Positions 42,038 through 51,009 of a DNA stretch of 64,000 nt are shown piece after piece. Under the pieces are notes generated by a model. It ran no database searches. It had not been told where the DNA came from and was given only the letters and a program-made list of their open reading frames with translations. Where the stretch lies: the NCBI RefSeq assembly GCF_037646345.1, contig NZ_JBBEWR010000005.1, positions 248,001 through 312,000 of the forward strand, written 5' to 3'. This DNA comes from Ascidiimonas aurantiaca. Its GTDB lineage: Bacteria > Bacteroidota > Bacteroidia > Flavobacteriales > Flavobacteriaceae. Positions within the stretch are counted from its first letter, which is position 1. Each line of letters begins with the position of its first letter. The position numbers were made by a program, and so were the translations under genes.

Positions 42038-42455
42038 TATGTCCCCTTACGTTCGAAAGTATTTTCGACACAATCCTAAAATGTTATGAATAGTTAGTTA
42101 CGGGGTTCCGCCTTAAAGGCGGAACTTTTGCCCCCGTGATAACCGTTAAAAGTTCTTTTAAATACCTTCTTTTATTAAAAAAAACAGCTATTAACATTTT
42201 AATAAAGTTGAGTTTACAATTGTGTTTTTAACAAAAAAAATCTGTTAAATGAGCATTTTTATCAAACTTTTGACCCAGCCTTTATCACCTTGGCAACAGT
42301 TGTTGTTTTTTATTGCTAAAATGATCTCTAAACACCAATAAATAAAGGGGTTACGGGGGTATAAATATTTCTTAAAGTTTGCTGTTAATTAAATTTTCTG
42401 TCAGAAATTTGCAGTGTAAAATTAAATGTTGAAACAACGTAAACTAGAATAAATA
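42038..42455. other. Gap between the two repeat proteins
   Basis: 418 AT-rich bases with no supported gene. It holds a terminator (42105-42130) and, further on, a poly-A region upstream of the second repeat protein. No exact promoter seen. Confidence 0.5.
42105..42130 (+). terminator. Terminator after repeat protein 1
   Basis: GTTCCGCCTT (42105-42114) pairs with AAGGCGGAAC (42116-42125), followed by TTTTG. Confidence 0.8.
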
Positions 42456-42965
42456 ATGAAAAATGTCCTTCTTACTTTAACACTTGTCCTTTGCATGGTG
42501 CCTGCCCTGGCAATGCATCGACAAATTGATCCTGTATCGGATTCACTTCTTTTGAAAAGTATTGTTTTCATTGAAGATGAGATCGAGGTAGAACTTGGGT
42601 TTGATCCTGGAAAATATCTTCCGCGGGGGTTTGATCCTTATGTAGCGTATTTTGATATTCACTCTATTGAATATATAGAGGAAGAATCTAATGTTACATT
42701 AGAATTTGAAGTATCAAAGTACCTTCCTGTTGGTTTTAATACCCGTAAAAATGCACTTCAGCTTTCTGATATTCCTTTTGAGGAAGAAGAGACAGAAGTA
42801 GAGTTAGGTTTTGATACTGCCATCTATTTGCCAAAAGGTTTTAATCCTTACCATACGCATTTAGATATACATAATATAGAATATATAGAAGAAGATACTA
42901 CTGAAGAGATAGAAGCAGACCTGGAAAACTTCCTAAAAGTATTTTATGTGCTTCAGGCAAAATAA
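42456..42965 (+). CDS. Secreted acidic repeat protein 2 (three-and-a-half repeats)
   Basis: 169 aa. Signal peptide (MKNVLLTLTLVLCMVPALA) and then units of the same repeat as the protein at 41411. The first begins near residue 33 (SIVFIEDEIEVELGFDPGKYLPRGFDPY), the second at DIHSIEYIEEES, the third at QLSDIPFEEEET and a partial fourth at DIHNIEYIEED. The units are less regular than in protein 1. A strong terminator follows. The pair looks like a local duplication; function unknown. Confidence 0.75.
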   Translation: MKNVLLTLTLVLCMVPALAMHRQIDPVSDSLLLKSIVFIEDEIEVELGFDPGKYLPRGFDPYVAYFDIHSIEYIEEESNVTLEFEVSKYLPVGFNTRKNALQLSDIPFEEEETEVELGFDTAIYLPKGFNPYHTHLDIHNIEYIEEDTTEEIEADLENFLKVFYVLQAK

Positions 42966-42992
42966 ATAATAGAGTGTTAATTTGATTTAGTC

Positions 42993-43030
42993 AAAAAAGC
43001 CCTGAAAATATCCTGTTTTCAGGGCTTTTT
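42993..43030 (+). terminator. Terminator after repeat protein 2
   Basis: AAAGCCCTGAAAA pairs with TTTTCAGGGCTTT around a 7-nt loop, followed by T-run. Confidence 0.85.
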
Positions 43031-43120
43031 AGTTTTAGATAAAGGGTGGTTTAATTTCTTAAGGAAAAAAACGGATAGAAATTACAGAGATACACCCCTG
43101 GCAGTATAGATACACCAGCC

Positions 43121-43205
43121 TATTTTTGAAAAAGAGAATTGACTCTTATTTTGTTTTACTCAGATTTTAGTTAGACAGAGTGCTTCTATAGCACTCTTTT
43201 TTTTA
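43121..43205 (+). ncRNA. Possible small RNA
   Basis: A TATTTTTG -7 box (43121-43128) is followed after about 70 bases by a perfect intrinsic terminator (AGAGTGC/GCACTCT at 43177-43183 and 43191-43197, then eight Ts). No ORF lies between. The transcript would be about 70 nt. No -33 element is clear, and the sequence matches no RNA family I know. Confidence 0.35.
43177..43205 (+). terminator. Strong terminator with no gene upstream
   Basis: 7-bp stem, 7-nt loop, eight Ts. It is the second terminator in the gap after repeat protein 2; see the small RNA candidate. Confidence 0.85.
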
Positions 43206-43327
43206 TTCCTTAACACCAGGATCTCACTCTCCTTTAACAGATAAACCTAAAAAACATATTTTTTATGTGTAGAGGTAACAATTATGTGTAAACTGCATCC
43301 AAAGGGTAAAATAAAAAAATCAAAAAT

Positions 43328-44173
43328 ATGAAGTTTTTAAGATGGCCATTATTAGGGCTTTTATGGTTTATGGCAAGTTCTCTTTTTGCGCAATATCCTG
43401 AATTTGAAGTAGAAATTAAAGGTAAGGGGACCCCTGTTTTATTATTCCCGGGTTTTAGTTGTACGTCTGAAGTTTGGGATACTACTGTACAACAGATTTC
43501 AGAACAATACGAATGTCACGTATTTACCTTTGCAGGATTTGGCAATGTGCCACCTGTAGAAGGTAACTGGCTTTTGCGTATTAAGAATGCCGTAAAGAAA
43601 TACATGTATGAAAAAAACATGTACCATACGGTTTTAATTGGGCACAGTATGGGGGGCACTCTCGCTCTCTGGCTTGGCCTTGAAGAACAATCCCGGCTTG
43701 AGAAAATCATTGTGGTAGATGCTTTACCTGCTATGGGTGCTTTAATGATCCCCGATTTTGATCCGGATTACATTACTTATGATAATCCCTATAATCAACA
43801 GTTACTTAAAATGGATGACGTAGCATTTAAGAATATGGTCAGTAACATGGCTGCTTTTATGAGTAAAAATCAAGATTATCATAAGCAATTAACAGACTGG
43901 ATGGTTCAGGCAGATCGTAAGACCTATGTATATGGTTATACTGATTTACTTAAATTAGACATCCGGAAAGAGCTTTCCGGGTTGAAAATACCGGTAGTTA
44001 TACTTGCAGCCACTTTTCCCGATAAAGAGGCAGTGATCAAGAACTATAAAGCTCAATATACGGCACTCCCTTATAAAACCTTTTATTATGCTGAAAATGC
44101 GGCTCATTTTATTATGTATGATGATCCTGAATGGTACTCAGAAAAAATTGAAGAGCAACTTCCTGTAAAGTGA
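43328..44173 (+). CDS. Secreted alpha/beta hydrolase
   Basis: 281 aa with signal peptide (LLGLLWFMASSLFAQ). Alpha/beta hydrolase fold: VLLFPGFSCTSEVWD gives the oxyanion region, LIGHSMGGTLALWLG the nucleophile Ser, LDIRKELSGLKIPVVILAATF the acid strand and ENAAHFIMYDDPEW the catalytic His. Exported serine hydrolase, substrate unknown. Its stop overlaps the sigma factor start by 4 bases, so it is co-transcribed with it. Confidence 0.88.
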   Translation: MKFLRWPLLGLLWFMASSLFAQYPEFEVEIKGKGTPVLLFPGFSCTSEVWDTTVQQISEQYECHVFTFAGFGNVPPVEGNWLLRIKNAVKKYMYEKNMYHTVLIGHSMGGTLALWLGLEEQSRLEKIIVVDALPAMGALMIPDFDPDYITYDNPYNQQLLKMDDVAFKNMVSNMAAFMSKNQDYHKQLTDWMVQADRKTYVYGYTDLLKLDIRKELSGLKIPVVILAATFPDKEAVIKNYKAQYTALPYKTFYYAENAAHFIMYDDPEWYSEKIEEQLPVK

Positions 44174-44661
44174 AAAATAGAGAGCAATTTTTTAATGAGA
44201 TCTTCCAGATATGTCACCCCAAAGTTTACCGGCTTTGTTTGGGGTATTTTAAAGGTGATACAGCAGTGGCAGAAGATGTTGTTCAGGAGGTTTTTATAAA
44301 GGTTTGGTTGCATATGGATACTTTTCGTGAAGAGTCTTCTATTACAACCTGGGTATATCGAATTGCAGTTAATACCTGCCTTATGGAATTGCGTAAAAGT
44401 AAGCCCGAAACCACCAGAGCAGTTACTTCTCAAGTAGTTTCAGAACCACAAACCGATGATAGTCAGCAGGAAAAGATCTTACTGCTTAATAACTGCATCT
44501 CACAACTGGAACCTGTAAACAAGTTAATTATTTTGCTAGTGCTTGAAAACACAGCATATAATGAAATAGCTTCTATAACCGGTCTTAATGAAACGGCCCT
44601 GCGGGTGCGTATTCATCGAATAAAAAAACGTTTAACAAAATGTGTAAAACATGACTCCTGA
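44170..44661 (+). CDS. ECF-type RNA polymerase sigma factor
   Basis: 163 aa from GTG 44170. Sigma region 2 (VYRLCLGYFKGDTAVAEDVVQEVFIKVWLHMDTF and the SITTWVYRIAVNTCL block) and region 4 (NKLIILLVLENTAYNEIASITGLNETALRVRIHRIKK). It sits between the hydrolase gene and a membrane protein that could be its anti-sigma partner. No anti-sigma ZAS motif is apparent in the latter. Confidence 0.92.
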   Translation: MKNREQFFNEIFQICHPKVYRLCLGYFKGDTAVAEDVVQEVFIKVWLHMDTFREESSITTWVYRIAVNTCLMELRKSKPETTRAVTSQVVSEPQTDDSQQEKILLLNNCISQLEPVNKLIILLVLENTAYNEIASITGLNETALRVRIHRIKKRLTKCVKHDS

Positions 44662-45232
44662 TAATTTTAAAGAAATACAAAAACTCTGGAATCAACAGGA
44701 AACAAATCCTGTAGCTCCTGTAGAACTTATGGAAAAAGGCAGGGATGCACAAAAAAAAATTAAGAATCAGCATAAATATACCATGATCATAATGGCGGTC
44801 ACAGCGGGTATTTTGATCTCCTTTTTTATATCTATTGCTGCATGGCACTACGAGGGCTTTACTGCAAAATTGTTTTTAATGGTGTTTGTTTTACTGTTAC
44901 GCTGGCTATTGGAAAAATATAGTTTTCGCAGGTGGCATCATATCAAACCTATATTATCTGCAGAAATGTATATGAAAAAAATTACTGCATTTTACCGTTG
45001 GAGAAGGAAACTACACATTGTATATACCCCGATACTGATAATGATTTATACAATAGGCTTTGTATTGCTACTGCCTTATTTTGAAGCGGGTCTTTCCAGA
45101 GGGTTTTACTTGTATGTTGTATGGAGTGGAGTGGTTAGCATTGCGGTAATTTGTGTAATTATTTTCTGGCAAACAAGAAAAGAGTTACGTTTGCTCCGGT
45201 TTTTAAAGAAACATTACTTTTCAGAGGTTTGA
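44651..45232 (+). CDS. Multi-helix membrane protein, possible anti-sigma partner
   Basis: 193 aa overlapping the sigma gene by 11 bases. The first ~35 residues are soluble (FKEIQKLWNQQETNPVAPVE), followed by about four hydrophobic helices: MIIMAVTAGILISFFISIA, FLMVFVLLLRWLL, TPILIMIYTIGFVLLLPYF and VSIAVICVIIFW. A basic linker RKLHI separates pairs. Position and layout are those of membrane anti-sigma proteins of Bacteroidota ECF systems, but no known motif supports it. Confidence 0.6.
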   Translation: MTPDNFKEIQKLWNQQETNPVAPVELMEKGRDAQKKIKNQHKYTMIIMAVTAGILISFFISIAAWHYEGFTAKLFLMVFVLLLRWLLEKYSFRRWHHIKPILSAEMYMKKITAFYRWRRKLHIVYTPILIMIYTIGFVLLLPYFEAGLSRGFYLYVVWSGVVSIAVICVIIFWQTRKELRLLRFLKKHYFSEV

Positions 45233-45240
45233 GCCAGGCT

Positions 45241-45633
45241 TTATTTCTCGATGTGAATACTGCAGTCATCATGGCGTAACCCAAACCAGCGTATGCGGTT
45301 TTGGGAAGCATATTTATACAAAGCATCTCTAAAAGCAGCGGGTATGTATTTACACAAGGCCGCCGGGTATTTCCAGTAAGGAAAAAAGGAAACCATAGTT
45401 AAAAAAGCGGAGGAGTGGGTTAAGATTTTGTCACGGTGAATAAAAATTAGGGTGTCTAACCGGTCTGGTGGAAAACCCAGGAACACGAGTAGATCCTGAC
45501 CTTCATGAGACTGGAAAGGGACAAAGGTGAAAGTATTCTCCGGGGCCGATTGAAGTGCCCAATCCACAACAGTATTGCATAAATTACAGGAACCGTCAAA
45601 AATAAGTATGGGTTGGTTATTGTTTGTGTGCAT
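45241..45633 (-). CDS. DCC1-like thiol-disulfide oxidoreductase family protein (DUF393)
   Basis: 130 aa. LIFDGSCNLCNTVVDW holds the D-x-x-C-x-x-C motif of the family. FVPFQSHEGQDLL and the central HRDKILTHSSAFLTM follow, then YKYASQNRIRW. Small redox-like protein, cytoplasmic, role uncertain. Convergent with the ECF operon. Confidence 0.9.
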   Translation of the reverse strand: MHTNNNQPILIFDGSCNLCNTVVDWALQSAPENTFTFVPFQSHEGQDLLVFLGFPPDRLDTLIFIHRDKILTHSSAFLTMVSFFPYWKYPAALCKYIPAAFRDALYKYASQNRIRWFGLRHDDCSIHIEK

Positions 45634-45883
45634 GACTTTGATTTTGGATCAATAACATGGCAATAGTCGATAAATAACCATGATCATTTCATTGTAAGTG
45701 TTAGTTTTTTCCTGAATTTTCAGGAGCCGCCGCCACGTAATGACCAAAACCCGTCAAAAGTTTGCTTTATTTCCCTTATATGGCTTAAGTACTTTCTTCA
45801 GGGAAAAGCCCCTTCTTTTTTCCTGATTTACCCTTTATAAAAAAGCTGGAGTACTACGTAGTTTTGCCTATATCAATCATTGA

Positions 45884-46228
45884 ATGAGCATTATGGCGAT
45901 AGAAACTTTTGAGGTAACTTCATATAAACTGGACAATGAATTGGCTATTGTTTTCTGGCAGGGTGTTCAGATACGTACTAAAGGGCATTTGCTATGTACA
46001 GGCAGTGATTACCGGTTTATCATTTTTTTTCTAAGTGAGGAAAACACGCTTCCATTAGCCGCGTATATGCCTGAATATAAACTGGCCGCAGTATTTGCAT
46101 TTGAGCACGAAAGAGAATCCTATATAGAACTTTTAGAAGCAGGCCGCGTATATGCCTGTATGAGTACTCATAGTCCAGATCAAAATCTTCTTACAACCCA
46201 AAAACCGGTAAGATGTATTCTTCCTTAA
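45884..46228 (+). CDS. Small unknown protein
   Basis: 114 aa, no signal or membrane segment. Mixed alpha/beta sequence with strands such as LAIVFWQGVQIR and YRFIIFFLS, then AVFAFEHERESYIELLE. It contains two Cys (CTG and ACM contexts). I do not recognise a family. A hairpin with a long loop (46201-46212 with 46254-46265) ends in Ts after it. Confidence 0.55.
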   Translation: MSIMAIETFEVTSYKLDNELAIVFWQGVQIRTKGHLLCTGSDYRFIIFFLSEENTLPLAAYMPEYKLAAVFAFEHERESYIELLEAGRVYACMSTHSPDQNLLTTQKPVRCILP

Positions 46229-46268
46229 GCTATTAATCGATACCTCCTTTTTGCTTACCGGTTTTTTT
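46201..46268 (+). terminator. Possible terminator with long loop
   Basis: AAAACCGGTAAG (inside the last codons) pairs with CTTACCGGTTTT, followed by Ts; the loop is 41 nt. Confidence 0.45.
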
Positions 46269-46364
46269 ATCTATCAGTAAATTGTACATTTATAGGTAGC
46301 TTACAGCACGATAATGGGTTTGATCGCTTTTACTTGATGTAAGTCGTATTTATAAAACAACAGA

Positions 46365-47636
46365 GTGAGTACCAAACTTGAAAAAGACCTGAAAAAACTG
46401 GTAAATGAGAAGGTAATATCTCCCGATACGGCCCATGCCATTCGTTCATGGTATGATAAGAACAAGGGGGTAATGCCCAACCGTTTACTTTTGGTATCGG
46501 GGGTTTTGGGAGCGCTCTTAACGGGGTTGGGTATTATACTTATTCTAGCTCACAATTGGGATCATTTTTCGCGCCCCGTACGCACAATACTGGCCTTTTC
46601 TCCGCTGCTTTTGGGACAAGGAATTGTAGCGTATGTACTTATTAATAACAAAAACTATGTTTGGAAAGAATCGGCTGCAACATTTTTGTTTTTTGCAGTA
46701 GGTTCCTGCATATCCCTCATCAGCCAGATCTATCATATACCAGGAGAGGTAGAAGATTTACTTCTAATATGGATGATACTTTGCGCTCCCTTAATCTATT
46801 TGCTTACTTCTAAAGCTTTGGGAATACTACATTTAGTATTTTTAACCTGGTGGGCCGTTTCTTCAGGATATTCTTATCAGGCAGAATCGCCCTGGGTGTA
46901 CTGGGTTTTGCTGGCAATATTGGTTCCTTTTATAGTCCGCATGTATCATAAAAACACTACTTCCAACACATTCTTTGTAATTACATGGCTTCTTTCTATA
47001 AGTATGACCATTTGTCTGGGAGCATTTGTTGAAACAGAGGAGATGGGCTTCCTGCTTTATATTCTTTTCTTTTCCTGTTTATATTCTTTTGGCGCGATAC
47101 TGGCCCCTGAAATTGAGAGCATTACCAAAAACGGATTTCTGGTAACAGGCTCACTTGGTACCGTAATTACGCTACTGATCATGAGTTTTCAATCTTTCTG
47201 GGAAGGGGTGGCATCGTTACAGGGATATGCTGGTAGTGAATGGCTATTGTTGTCACTTTTCTTTGTTCTTTTAGTTTTCTTAAGCCTCAGTCACCTTTTA
47301 AAGAGAAAAGGCTTTGATGGTTTTTTGGTAGTTCCTTTTGCTTTTTCTGCTATTTTTTGGTTGGGAACAGGCTACCCCCTGTTGGCAATGATCTGCCTGA
47401 ACCTGTTCATTCTGGTATTGGGAATTTCTATTTTGGCAGTGGGCGCAAGAACAAAAAGCTTATTGCGTCTTAATTACGGACTTCTCATAGTGGCGATATT
47501 GATTGTATGTCGGTTTTTCGATACCCATATAAGCTTTGTAATACGGGGGTTGGTATTTATAGGTGTGGGAATTGCATTTTTTATTGCGAACTACTCGGTC
47601 TTAAGAGACCAACGGAAGCATAATCATAAACTTTGA
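46365..47636 (+). CDS. DUF2157 membrane protein
   Basis: 423 aa from GTG 46365. The N-terminal ~35 residues are soluble (LEKDLKKLVNEKVISPDTAHAIRSWYD), the typical DUF2157 head. Around ten membrane helices follow, starting LLLVSGVLGALLTGLGIILILAHNWDHF. The function is unknown. Followed by its usual partner, a GDYXXLXY protein. Confidence 0.88.
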   Translation: MSTKLEKDLKKLVNEKVISPDTAHAIRSWYDKNKGVMPNRLLLVSGVLGALLTGLGIILILAHNWDHFSRPVRTILAFSPLLLGQGIVAYVLINNKNYVWKESAATFLFFAVGSCISLISQIYHIPGEVEDLLLIWMILCAPLIYLLTSKALGILHLVFLTWWAVSSGYSYQAESPWVYWVLLAILVPFIVRMYHKNTTSNTFFVITWLLSISMTICLGAFVETEEMGFLLYILFFSCLYSFGAILAPEIESITKNGFLVTGSLGTVITLLIMSFQSFWEGVASLQGYAGSEWLLLSLFFVLLVFLSLSHLLKRKGFDGFLVVPFAFSAIFWLGTGYPLLAMICLNLFILVLGISILAVGARTKSLLRLNYGLLIVAILIVCRFFDTHISFVIRGLVFIGVGIAFFIANYSVLRDQRKHNHKL

Positions 47637-47641
47637 GTGTC

Positions 47642-48199
47642 ATGAAAAAACGATGGGTCTTCATCTTTTTTATTGCTCTGGCTTTTATACAATTAAGCGT
47701 GCCGGGCTATATGATATACACTAACGAAGATACTTTTCGAAATGGAGAAGCTTTTAAGTTTGTGATAAGACCCGTAGATCCTACAGATCCGTTTCGGGGA
47801 GAATATATTACCCTTTCGTTTGCTCTTAATGAATTTGAGACCGAAGAAAAAGGGTGGAAATACAACTCTGATATATTTATCGCTTTAGACAGAGATGAAA
47901 ATGGTATAGCGGTGATCAAAAGCGTGTCTTCCAAAGCACCTTCGCATACAGAAGTTTATATAAAAGCAAAAGTAACGGGATATTATGAAGGCAAAGTAAG
48001 TTTTCAATTGCCCTTTAATCGTTTTTATATGAAAGAGTATAGAGCGTATGAGGCAGAACGCCTCTTTAGGGAGCAGGTGAGAGAAGGGACTGGTCAGGAC
48101 CATTATGCTATTGTTTTTATTAAAAAAGGCCATGCCCTTATTGCCGATGTTTTTCTCGATGGTACATCCGTCAATAAGATCTACCAGTCTTCGAAATAG
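47642..48199 (+). CDS. GDYXXLXY-domain protein
   Basis: 185 aa from ATG 47642; the TTG at 47633 overlapping the previous stop is an unlikely start. A signal anchor (MKKRWVFIFFIALAFIQLSV) leads to a periplasmic domain with DPTDPFRGEYITLSFAL; the family motif G-D-Y-x2-L-x-Y appears here as G-E-Y-I-T-L-S-F. The gene is the usual neighbour of DUF2157; function unknown. Confidence 0.85.
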   Translation: MKKRWVFIFFIALAFIQLSVPGYMIYTNEDTFRNGEAFKFVIRPVDPTDPFRGEYITLSFALNEFETEEKGWKYNSDIFIALDRDENGIAVIKSVSSKAPSHTEVYIKAKVTGYYEGKVSFQLPFNRFYMKEYRAYEAERLFREQVREGTGQDHYAIVFIKKGHALIADVFLDGTSVNKIYQSSK

Positions 48200-48384
48200 C
48201 ATAAAGATCTTTAAGGGTCGATTTTATAGTATGTTCCTGAAAAACTATTTGTTACAAATTTAAAAAATTGATCAACTTTGTTTGTTAAGTTTATTTTTGT
48301 AGGATTAATCATATTTTTTTTATACTTTTACCTTAAATGCTGTAAGGTTAACGCTTTACAGTATAACCAACCAAATGAAGCAAA

Positions 48385-48765
48385 ATGTTTAAAGAAGTTA
48401 AACTCAGGGTTTTCTTATGGATGCTTGTGGGTTTGTTTCCTTTTTTGACCACATGTAATGAGTCTCATATTTTGAAAACGAGAGCATCTCAGGTACTTTC
48501 TGAGATCAGTTCTGAATTAGCCGATGCTGTAAATAAACTGAATAGCCATAATGTGCTTTTGGTGAGTAGAACTGCCAGAGGCCTGAAGGTTGATTTTCAT
48601 AATGGGCTCGAAGAGCCTTTTAAAGGGCGTACTCAGGGTATTATAATTTGCAGGAATACTAAAATGGTTTTTGTAAAATGTGTGGAAGAAACTTTGAAAC
48701 AAGGTGACATGCTTCTGTTGTACTATGATGCAAATAGCAAGGCCTATGTTGCGGAAGAAGTATAA
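48385..48765 (+). CDS. Small putative lipoprotein
   Basis: 126 aa. N-terminus VFLWMLVGLFPFLTTCNESH looks like a lipobox with Cys at 24. The rest shows a helix (ASQVLSEISSELADAVNKL) and strands (LLVSRTARGLKVDFHNG, GIIICRNTKMVFVKC). It has three further Cys. No family recognised. A promoter-like region with Ts precedes it. Confidence 0.55.
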   Translation: MFKEVKLRVFLWMLVGLFPFLTTCNESHILKTRASQVLSEISSELADAVNKLNSHNVLLVSRTARGLKVDFHNGLEEPFKGRTQGIIICRNTKMVFVKCVEETLKQGDMLLLYYDANSKAYVAEEV

Positions 48766-48824
48766 CAGGTTCATAGGCTTTTGAGCCTCCCCAACACGTT
48801 ATTTTTGTAGTAACAAATTATCAA

Positions 48825-48866
48825 AACAAGCAAAACGCTAAAAAGTTTTTTTCAGCGTTTGTTTTA
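48825..48866 (-). terminator. Terminator of lysS
   Basis: On the minus strand AAACGCTGAAA/TTTTTAGCGTTT-like arms (48832-48839, 48854-48860) form a stem followed by a T-rich tail. Confidence 0.55.
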
Positions 48867-48883
48867 CCATTCATTCCGGGTTT

Positions 48884-50572
48884 TTATACTATTTCTACAA
48901 AAAGCCCTTCCTCTGTTTTTTCTATTTTTATCAAACCCTTAGAAACCAAACCTTTCTGAGCTTTGTCCCATTTCTTATTTGACAGGCCCGAAGTTTGTTT
49001 TACGTCCTGCAGCAATTTTCTTTCACCTTCTTCCAGATGAGAAAAAATATCCATTTCTTCAAGTGTCATTTCCACTTTCTTTTTTTCAGGTTTCATTTGC
49101 GGGAAGAACAATACTTCCTGAATAGAAGCATTGTTGGTTAGGAACATGATCAGCCGGTCCATACCTATTCCCAGCCCACTGGTAGGAGGCATTCCAAATT
49201 CAAGAGCCCTTAGAAAGTCATGGTCAATAAACATAGCTTCATCATCTCCTCTTTCAGAAAGCTTTAATTGCGCTTCAAATCGCTCTCGCTGATCGATAGG
49301 GTCATTGAGTTCTGAATAAGCGTTAGCTACTTCCTTGCCACATATCATGAGTTCAAATCGTTCGGTGAGGTCCGGATCTTCTCTGTGCGTTTTACAAAGA
49401 GGACTCATCTCTTTGGGATAATCTATAATAAAAGTAGGTTGAATAAAATTATTTTCACACTTTTCGCTGAATATTTCATCTATGAGCTTTCCTTTTCCCA
49501 TACTGTCATCAATAGCAATGCCCATTTCTAAAGCAGCCTTTCGCAATTCTTCTTCGGTTTTACCCGTAATATCAAAACCGGTGTACTTTTTAATAGCATC
49601 GGTCATGGTAACCCTTTGATAGGGCGCTTTAAAATCTATGTCATGAGAACCAAAAACAGCTTTGGTGGTTCCGTTAACGGCAATGGCTGCGTGTTCCAGT
49701 AATTTTTCAGTAAACTCCATCATCCATTTATAATCCTTGTAGGCTACATAGATCTCCATAACTGTAAACTCGGGATTATGTGTACGATCCATTCCTTCGT
49801 TCCTGAAGTTTTTGGAGAATTCATATACGCCTTCAAAACCGCCTACAATAAGCCGTTTCAAATACAACTCATTGGCAATTCGCATGTATAGCGGAATATC
49901 AAGGCTGTTGTGATGCGTTATAAAAGGGCGGGCTGCAGCACCTCCGGGAATAGACTGTAACACCGGGGTTTCTACTTCAAAATACCCGTGGGCATTAAAG
50001 TATTCGCGCATGGCATTGTATAACAACGACCTTTTTTTAAATGTTTCTTTTACGTGAGGATTCACTACCAGATCTACATATCGCATACGATACCGCTGCT
50101 CAGGATCGTTAAACTCATCATGTGTTTTTCCCTCGGCATCTACTTTTGGAAGTGGTAAAGGGCGCAGCGATTTGCTAAGCAGTGTGAAGTTATTGACCAT
50201 AACCGTTTTTTCACCCACTTGCGTGGTGAAAAGAGTACCTTCTATTCCCAAAAAGTCTCCCAGATCAATAAGTTTCTTAAAAACGTCATTATACAGGCTT
50301 TTGTCTTCATCAGGACAAATTACATCACGATTAAGGTAGAGCTGAATGCGCCCTTCGTGATCCTGTAATTCTGCAAAAGAAGCTTTTCCCTGAACTCTGG
50401 AAGACATGAGCCTTCCGGCAATAACTACTTTTTGCCCCTCTTCAAACTGCTCTTTTATCTGCCTGGAATTGTGGCTCACGGGATATAATGCCGCGGGATA
50501 TGCTTCTATTCCCAAAGCACGTAATTTGGCTAGTTTTTCTCTTCTTATAATTTCCTGTTCAGAAAGCTGCAT
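48884..50572 (-). CDS. lysS: Lysine-tRNA ligase LysS
   Basis: 562 aa from MQLSEQEIIRREKL; an upstream Met at 50611 would add 13 residues without family support. N-terminal OB-fold anticodon-binding domain (VVIAGRLMSSRVQGKASFAE), then class II core with motif 2-like FRNEGMDRTHNPEFTVME and motif 3 GLGIGMDRLIMFL. The C-terminal ~65 residues extend past the usual end (MTLEEMDIFSHLEEGERKLL and later SNKKWDKAQKGLVSKGLIKI), as in other Bacteroidota. Confidence 0.97.
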   Translation of the reverse strand: MQLSEQEIIRREKLAKLRALGIEAYPAALYPVSHNSRQIKEQFEEGQKVVIAGRLMSSRVQGKASFAELQDHEGRIQLYLNRDVICPDEDKSLYNDVFKKLIDLGDFLGIEGTLFTTQVGEKTVMVNNFTLLSKSLRPLPLPKVDAEGKTHDEFNDPEQRYRMRYVDLVVNPHVKETFKKRSLLYNAMREYFNAHGYFEVETPVLQSIPGGAAARPFITHHNSLDIPLYMRIANELYLKRLIVGGFEGVYEFSKNFRNEGMDRTHNPEFTVMEIYVAYKDYKWMMEFTEKLLEHAAIAVNGTTKAVFGSHDIDFKAPYQRVTMTDAIKKYTGFDITGKTEEELRKAALEMGIAIDDSMGKGKLIDEIFSEKCENNFIQPTFIIDYPKEMSPLCKTHREDPDLTERFELMICGKEVANAYSELNDPIDQRERFEAQLKLSERGDDEAMFIDHDFLRALEFGMPPTSGLGIGMDRLIMFLTNNASIQEVLFFPQMKPEKKKVEMTLEEMDIFSHLEEGERKLLQDVKQTSGLSNKKWDKAQKGLVSKGLIKIEKTEEGLFVEIV

Positions 50573-50844
50573 AATACGCTTAGAATGAGTTAATATTTTT
50601 TGAATGCGCAAAGATAGGCATTTGCATAGATTTTCATAAACAGCTAACTAACTTCTTTAAATGCAACAGGTACTTAAAACTTTTCCTGGCATAAACCATC
50701 TATTAAGGAAAATATGAAACGTATTAGAAGGGCCGATAGTGAACTATTGAGAGCTAAAATAGGTGATGTTAACAATACCTTACAATATTTTCGGGTTATC
50801 ACATATTTTTATATCTTCAGGCCGTTATATTTAAAACAAATTGA

Positions 50845-51003
50845 ATGAGTTTCTGGAGAGTTTTACTGGCTATAATTTTTCCTCCACTGTCTGTTCTCGA
50901 TAAGGGCTGTGGCTCTATTCTTATCGTATTTATCTTATGGTTGTGTGGTTGGATACCTGGTGTCATAGCTGCTTTGATCATACTTAATAACCCCAAAAAT
51001 TAG
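50845..51003 (+). CDS. YqaE/Pmp3-family small membrane protein
   Basis: 52 aa from ATG 50845. Two membrane helices: FWRVLLAIIFPPLSVL, then a short turn (DKGCG), and LIVFILWLCGWIPGVIAALI. The PP-L-x-V and the W-x-P-G-x2-x-A motifs are those of YqaE/Pmp3 proteins, linked to membrane potential and salt tolerance in yeast and plants. The lipoprotein downstream starts 7 bases after the stop, so they may be an operon. Confidence 0.85.
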   Translation: MSFWRVLLAIIFPPLSVLDKGCGSILIVFILWLCGWIPGVIAALIILNNPKN

Positions 51004-51009
51004 CATTTT

